This document shows, piece by piece, positions 34,215 to 37,346 of a stretch of DNA of 37,346 bases. Where the stretch lies: the NCBI GenBank assembly GCA_028281625.1, contig JANQJN010000181.1, positions 1 to 37,346 of the forward strand. The letters run 5' to 3'. Under the pieces are notes generated by a model. It was not told where the DNA came from, made no database searches, and saw only the letters and a program-made list of their open reading frames with translations. The stretch's first letter is position 1. The number at the start of each line of letters is the position of its first letter. The stretch is from Emcibacteraceae bacterium. GTDB taxonomy: Bacteria; Pseudomonadota; Alphaproteobacteria; Sphingomonadales; Emcibacteraceae. A program made the translations under genes and the position numbers.

Positions 34215-34248
34215 GGCCTGATTTCGTTATATCAGGCTCAAGTTTTTT
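34214..34248 (+). terminator. Rho-independent-type hairpin between array receptors 2 and 3
   Basis: GGGCCTGA (34214-34221) and TCAGGCTC (34232-34239) pair as an 8-bp stem (one G-T wobble), followed after 3 bases by six Ts (34243-34248). This is the most convincing terminator in the array. Only 27 bases separate the T-tract from the ATG at 34276, too little for a complete downstream promoter, so it probably acts as a leader attenuator or partial terminator. Confidence 0.7.
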
Positions 34249-34275
34249 ATAACAATAATCGCACGAAATATAGTA

Positions 34276-36492
34276 ATGCCCCATAAGTTCCTGACCGCGC
34301 TGCTCATTTCCGGCAGTATTCTTCTTTATGTCTCCACCAGTTTTGCTGCGGATGAAGATGCCTCTGAAAATGCAGCCATTGTGACCTATGATCAGAGCTA
34401 TTTTGAGAATTTCTCCGTTGTTACCCTGCTGGATATGCTAATGGCGGTGCCGGGCGTGCCGGATATCCTCAATCAAAATCAGCAGCAGGCAAGGCGCGCT
34501 CAATTCAGTGGCGGCGGTGGCCAGCGTGGCTTCGGATCCGGCGGAGACCAGATTCTGATGGACGGGAAACGCCTTGCGGGTAAAGCCAATAATATTAATG
34601 ACACGCTTTCCCGGGTATCCGCATCGCAAGTGGACCGAATTGAGTTGATCCGTGGCGCGGCGAGCGGACTTGATGTTCAAAGTCAGGGATTGGTTATCAA
34701 CATTGTGATGCGCGAAGGGGCGAGCACATCCACCACATTTTGGCAAGTTAAGGGCGAATATTCAGGGGGGCATCAGTTTGAGCCGGAGTTCCTTATCTCG
34801 CACAGTGGCTCCCGTGGGAAACTTGATTATACGCTCAGTTACGAATATCAAAACAATGACTTCTTCTCCAACGGTATTGAACAATTTTATGATCCAGATG
34901 GGCTACTTAAGGCAGAACAGGAATTGGCTGGAGAATTTGACCGTTTTGGTCACAAGGTGAACACCAATCTGGCTTACGAGTTTGAAGACGGCAGCCGCCT
35001 TCGCGTGAATGGCCTGTTTGAGCCAAATGGCATCAACGGCGAAGAATGGCGCGATAAAACCAGTGACGCCTTAAGACCAGTATACTGGGATACGGATCGG
35101 GACGATGAAAAATGGGAAATCGGTGGTGATTATTCCCGTGAAATGGGTGTGTTTGGTTCCCTTAAATCCTTGTTTGTTATTAATAGTAGTACGTTTGATC
35201 AGACGGTCTATCGCTTTAAAGGAGAAGATGATGATCGATATGAATTTACCCGTGACATAACTGATCAGGACCGTAGCGAGAAGATCTTTCGCGCGTCACT
35301 TACGAAGGGAATTGCGCGGGGCCAGTCGCTGGAACTTGGCGGTGAAGCAGCGATCAATGTCTTTACTAAAAAATTTGATAATTTTGACCGTGCCGATGCC
35401 GCGAGCGATCTTCTGATCGATAATAGTGACAACGTGGAAATAAAGGAAAACAGATACGAGGTTTTTGCTAATCACAGCTATAATATTTCTTCGTCTATGG
35501 TGCTGCAAAGCAGTCTCACCACAGAATTTTCAAAAATCATTGCCGATAACATTTTTCAAAATGGCGAAGTGGACCGTCGTGATACCAGCTTTACCTACCT
35601 TAAGCCACGCATTAATTTTCGCTATGATTTTACCGAGCGGGATCAATTTAGAGTTCTGGTGGAAAAGAAAGTAAGCCAGCTTAATTTTAACAACTTCGTG
35701 ACCCGCTTTGATCCACAGGAACTTCTCTACCGCGAAGGAAATACAAATATCAGGCCGGAGCAAACCTGGGATTTTGCGTTTACCTATGAACATCGGCTCG
35801 CAGACGATGCCGGCTCCTTCGAAGGAGAAGTTTTCTACCGAAAATATACTGACCACATATCAAGCGTGGATTTTACCAATTATGTTGATTTTGGGTTCAA
35901 CGAGGTCGATGCGGATAGCTTCTTTGCGCTACCACCGGATCAGGCGCTGCGGGACTACATAGATGATACAGGGGACAGCTATATCGCCAAATCCGGTAAT
36001 ATCGACAGTGCAAATGCCTACGGCGCAAAGTTAAAGACCAATCTACGGCTTGGTTTCATCGGGGTGCCGGATGCGACACTCAGCGTAAATTATACATATG
36101 AACGCCGCCGGGTAAGGGATCAGTTCACCGGAATGATACGTAACTTTGATCGTCATTCCGACCATCGGGTTGATGTGAATTTCCGTCACGACATAACAGA
36201 ATATAAAATAACCTACGGTTTTGAAATTCGTGCGCGCAGTGACAGCGCCCGTCATTACATCAGCTATTATTGGCCAAACCAGCCAGCGGCAAATGTCAAA
36301 GTGTTCGCTGAAAAGACTATTTTCGATGACTACAAACTTCGCTTTGAAGGGGAAGGGCTTACCCGAAACCGCGGCAGTTCCACATATTGGATATATAGCG
36401 ATCATATCCGCTTTGATGATTTATATGAACGTCAGGAAAAAAAGAACACACGCCCGGTTGAACTTCGCGTTTCTTTACAGGGTACTTTCTGA
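34276..36492 (+). CDS. TonB-dependent receptor, array copy 3
   Basis: A 738-residue receptor with a signal peptide (cleaved near TSFAAD), then AAIVTYD (33-39) as candidate TonB box. The plug has TLLDMLMAVPGVPDIL, RGFGSGGDQILMDGKR and GLDVQSQGLVINI. The barrel contains LTTEFSKIIADN, TSFTYLKPRINFRYD and IRPEQTWDFAFTYEHRLADD and ends in VSLQGTF. The linker between the plug segments is QNQQQARRAQFSGGGG, differing from copies 1, 2 and 4. There is no clear ribosome-binding site before the ATG at 34276. It follows closely behind a T-tailed hairpin, so its expression may be controlled in the leader. Confidence 0.9.
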   Translation: MPHKFLTALLISGSILLYVSTSFAADEDASENAAIVTYDQSYFENFSVVTLLDMLMAVPGVPDILNQNQQQARRAQFSGGGGQRGFGSGGDQILMDGKRLAGKANNINDTLSRVSASQVDRIELIRGAASGLDVQSQGLVINIVMREGASTSTTFWQVKGEYSGGHQFEPEFLISHSGSRGKLDYTLSYEYQNNDFFSNGIEQFYDPDGLLKAEQELAGEFDRFGHKVNTNLAYEFEDGSRLRVNGLFEPNGINGEEWRDKTSDALRPVYWDTDRDDEKWEIGGDYSREMGVFGSLKSLFVINSSTFDQTVYRFKGEDDDRYEFTRDITDQDRSEKIFRASLTKGIARGQSLELGGEAAINVFTKKFDNFDRADAASDLLIDNSDNVEIKENRYEVFANHSYNISSSMVLQSSLTTEFSKIIADNIFQNGEVDRRDTSFTYLKPRINFRYDFTERDQFRVLVEKKVSQLNFNNFVTRFDPQELLYREGNTNIRPEQTWDFAFTYEHRLADDAGSFEGEVFYRKYTDHISSVDFTNYVDFGFNEVDADSFFALPPDQALRDYIDDTGDSYIAKSGNIDSANAYGAKLKTNLRLGFIGVPDATLSVNYTYERRRVRDQFTGMIRNFDRHSDHRVDVNFRHDITEYKITYGFEIRARSDSARHYISYYWPNQPAANVKVFAEKTIFDDYKLRFEGEGLTRNRGSSTYWIYSDHIRFDDLYERQEKKNTRPVELRVSLQGTF

Positions 36493-36513
36493 CACTGTTA
36501 ACAATAAATTAAC

Positions 36514-36569
36514 AACATTATAATATTACATTTGATTATTGCGATCATATGTTTTATACCATTCGCAAT
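36514..36569 (+). promoter_or_regulatory. 28-bp conserved box with hairpin, upstream of array receptor 4
   Basis: The box (36514-36541) matches 34187-34214 at 26 of 28 positions. As in the other gap, it runs into an inverted repeat: ATTGCGA (36538-36544) and TCGCAAT (36563-36569), 7 bp with an 18-base loop, though here without a T-tract. The remaining sequence to the start at 36648 is very AT-rich and holds only a short AGGG-CGA-CCCT hairpin (36611-36621). Confidence 0.55.
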
Positions 36570-36647
36570 ACTTAAAAAATTTACAAAAATTTATTACAAA
36601 ATATGGGTTTAGGGCGACCCTGTATTTATATTTTATGGGACTGATTA

Positions 36648-37346
36648 ATGGCTAACCGGCGCCTGGTAAAACTTTTATCGACAACCTTTCTCACAGTTGG
36701 TTTTTTCGCCGCTCCAGTTAATAGTTTTGCCGCCGATGATGAAGGGGCTCTCAGTGATGCCTCTATCGTTAGTTATGAACCGGATTATTTCGTAAAATTC
36801 AATCCTGTTACCTTACGCGATATGCTTTCGCGCATCCCTGGTGTTCAGGAAGTGCTTAATAAAAACCGTCGCGGGCGCGGTCAGCGTGGATTTGGTAACG
36901 GTGGCGATCAGATCCTGATAGATGGTAAGCGTCTTGCTGGTAAATCTAACAATGTTAATGATCAACTTTCCCGGATTCCTGCCAGTCAGGTGGCACAGAT
37001 TGACCTGATCCGCGGTGCCGCAAGCGGCCTTGATGTTCAAAGCCAGGGGCTGGTGATCAATATTATCCTCAAAGAGGGCGCCTCAAAGTCTACAACATTC
37101 TGGCGGGTGATGGGTGAATATACCTTTGGCCATACCTTTATCCCGCAGTTTCTGGTTTCCCACACCGGAACGGCCGGGGAACTTGAATATAATGTTTCCG
37201 TTGAACGTAAAGACGATAAAGGCTATCGCCCGCGTCACGAAATATTCTATGACGGCGATGATGTTGAAACCGGTACACAGGATGTGGAGCATGTCTTTAA
37301 GTTTAAAGGTTTCAAATTCACATCCAATGTGACCTATTCGTTCGAG
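36648..37346 (+). CDS. TonB-dependent receptor, array copy 4 (3' truncated by window edge)
   Basis: The frame is open from ATG 36648 to the last base (233 codons), so the gene continues beyond the window. It has a signal peptide (cleaved near NSFAAD), then ASIVSYE (38-44) as candidate TonB box and the plug segments TLRDMLSRIPGVQEVL, RGFGNGGDQILIDGKR and GLDVQSQGLVINI, matching the other three receptors. The linker here is the shortest (NKNRRGRGQ). The first barrel strands follow (FLVSHTGTAGELEYNVSVERK). The shared plug, start region and upstream box show it is a fourth member of the array. Ribosome-binding site is weak. Confidence 0.9.
   Translation, partial: MANRRLVKLLSTTFLTVGFFAAPVNSFAADDEGALSDASIVSYEPDYFVKFNPVTLRDMLSRIPGVQEVLNKNRRGRGQRGFGNGGDQILIDGKRLAGKSNNVNDQLSRIPASQVAQIDLIRGAASGLDVQSQGLVINIILKEGASKSTTFWRVMGEYTFGHTFIPQFLVSHTGTAGELEYNVSVERKDDKGYRPRHEIFYDGDDVETGTQDVEHVFKFKGFKFTSNVTYSFE

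Noticed and set aside
29605..37346. Receptor repeats as a CRISPR or insertion-element array
   Set aside because: The repeats are whole coding sequences with intact frames; no short regular repeats, transposase or terminal inverted repeats are present.

Overview
The window looks like chromosomal DNA of a Gram-negative alphaproteobacterium of moderate GC content. Evidence is the outer-membrane TonB-dependent receptors (TBDRs), a Tat-exported CopA copper oxidase with CopB, a CC0125/CC1285-like small exported protein, a penicillin-acylase-family hydrolase beside a receptor, and a receptor plug variant I associate with Sphingomonadales/Caulobacterales-type genomes. A Kordiimonadales- or Emcibacterales-like marine lineage would fit, but that is a guess. 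I see no tRNA, rRNA, insertion sequence, prophage or CRISPR array.

Layout. (1) 1-2686, + strand: two Sel1-repeat proteins (the first cut by the window edge) and an exported alpha/beta hydrolase, apparently one operon. (2) 2720-5854, - strand: a copper-resistance operon of a small Cys/His/Met-rich exported protein, CopA and CopB. (3) 5968-10389, - strand: an RND efflux permease and its adaptor, with a promoter overlapped by a TTGACA-G-TGTCAA palindrome. (4) 10538-17167: a compact hydrolase/PLP-enzyme region with an exported DUF885-like protein whose HExxPGH motif is degenerate, two paralogous PLP decarboxylase-fold enzymes, an exported esterase coupled to a four-TM protein, and an OsmC protein. 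(5) 17283-18229: a MazG-like NTP pyrophosphohydrolase and a small exported protein. (6) 18389-24876, + strand: a large TBDR, an exported TlpA-like thioredoxin, a penicillin-acylase-family Ntn hydrolase and a SAM methyltransferase. (7) 24958-29381: two tandem paralogous membrane histidine kinases without a response regulator, running convergently into an exported serine beta-lactamase-family hydrolase. (8) 29605-37346, + strand: four consecutive paralogous TBDRs, the last running off the window.

Most of the window concerns the cell envelope: metal and drug export, uptake through the outer membrane, and periplasmic hydrolysis of amide, peptide or ester substrates. The two most unusual regions are the four-receptor array and the mirrored DUF885/PLP-enzyme region. 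The array has a shared TonB-box-like segment (IVTY), variable Gly/Arg/Gln linkers, and gaps that hold a 28-bp near-identical box running into a hairpin. No transcriptional regulator or response regulator gene is present, so the control of the kinases, the pump and the receptors must come from outside the window.
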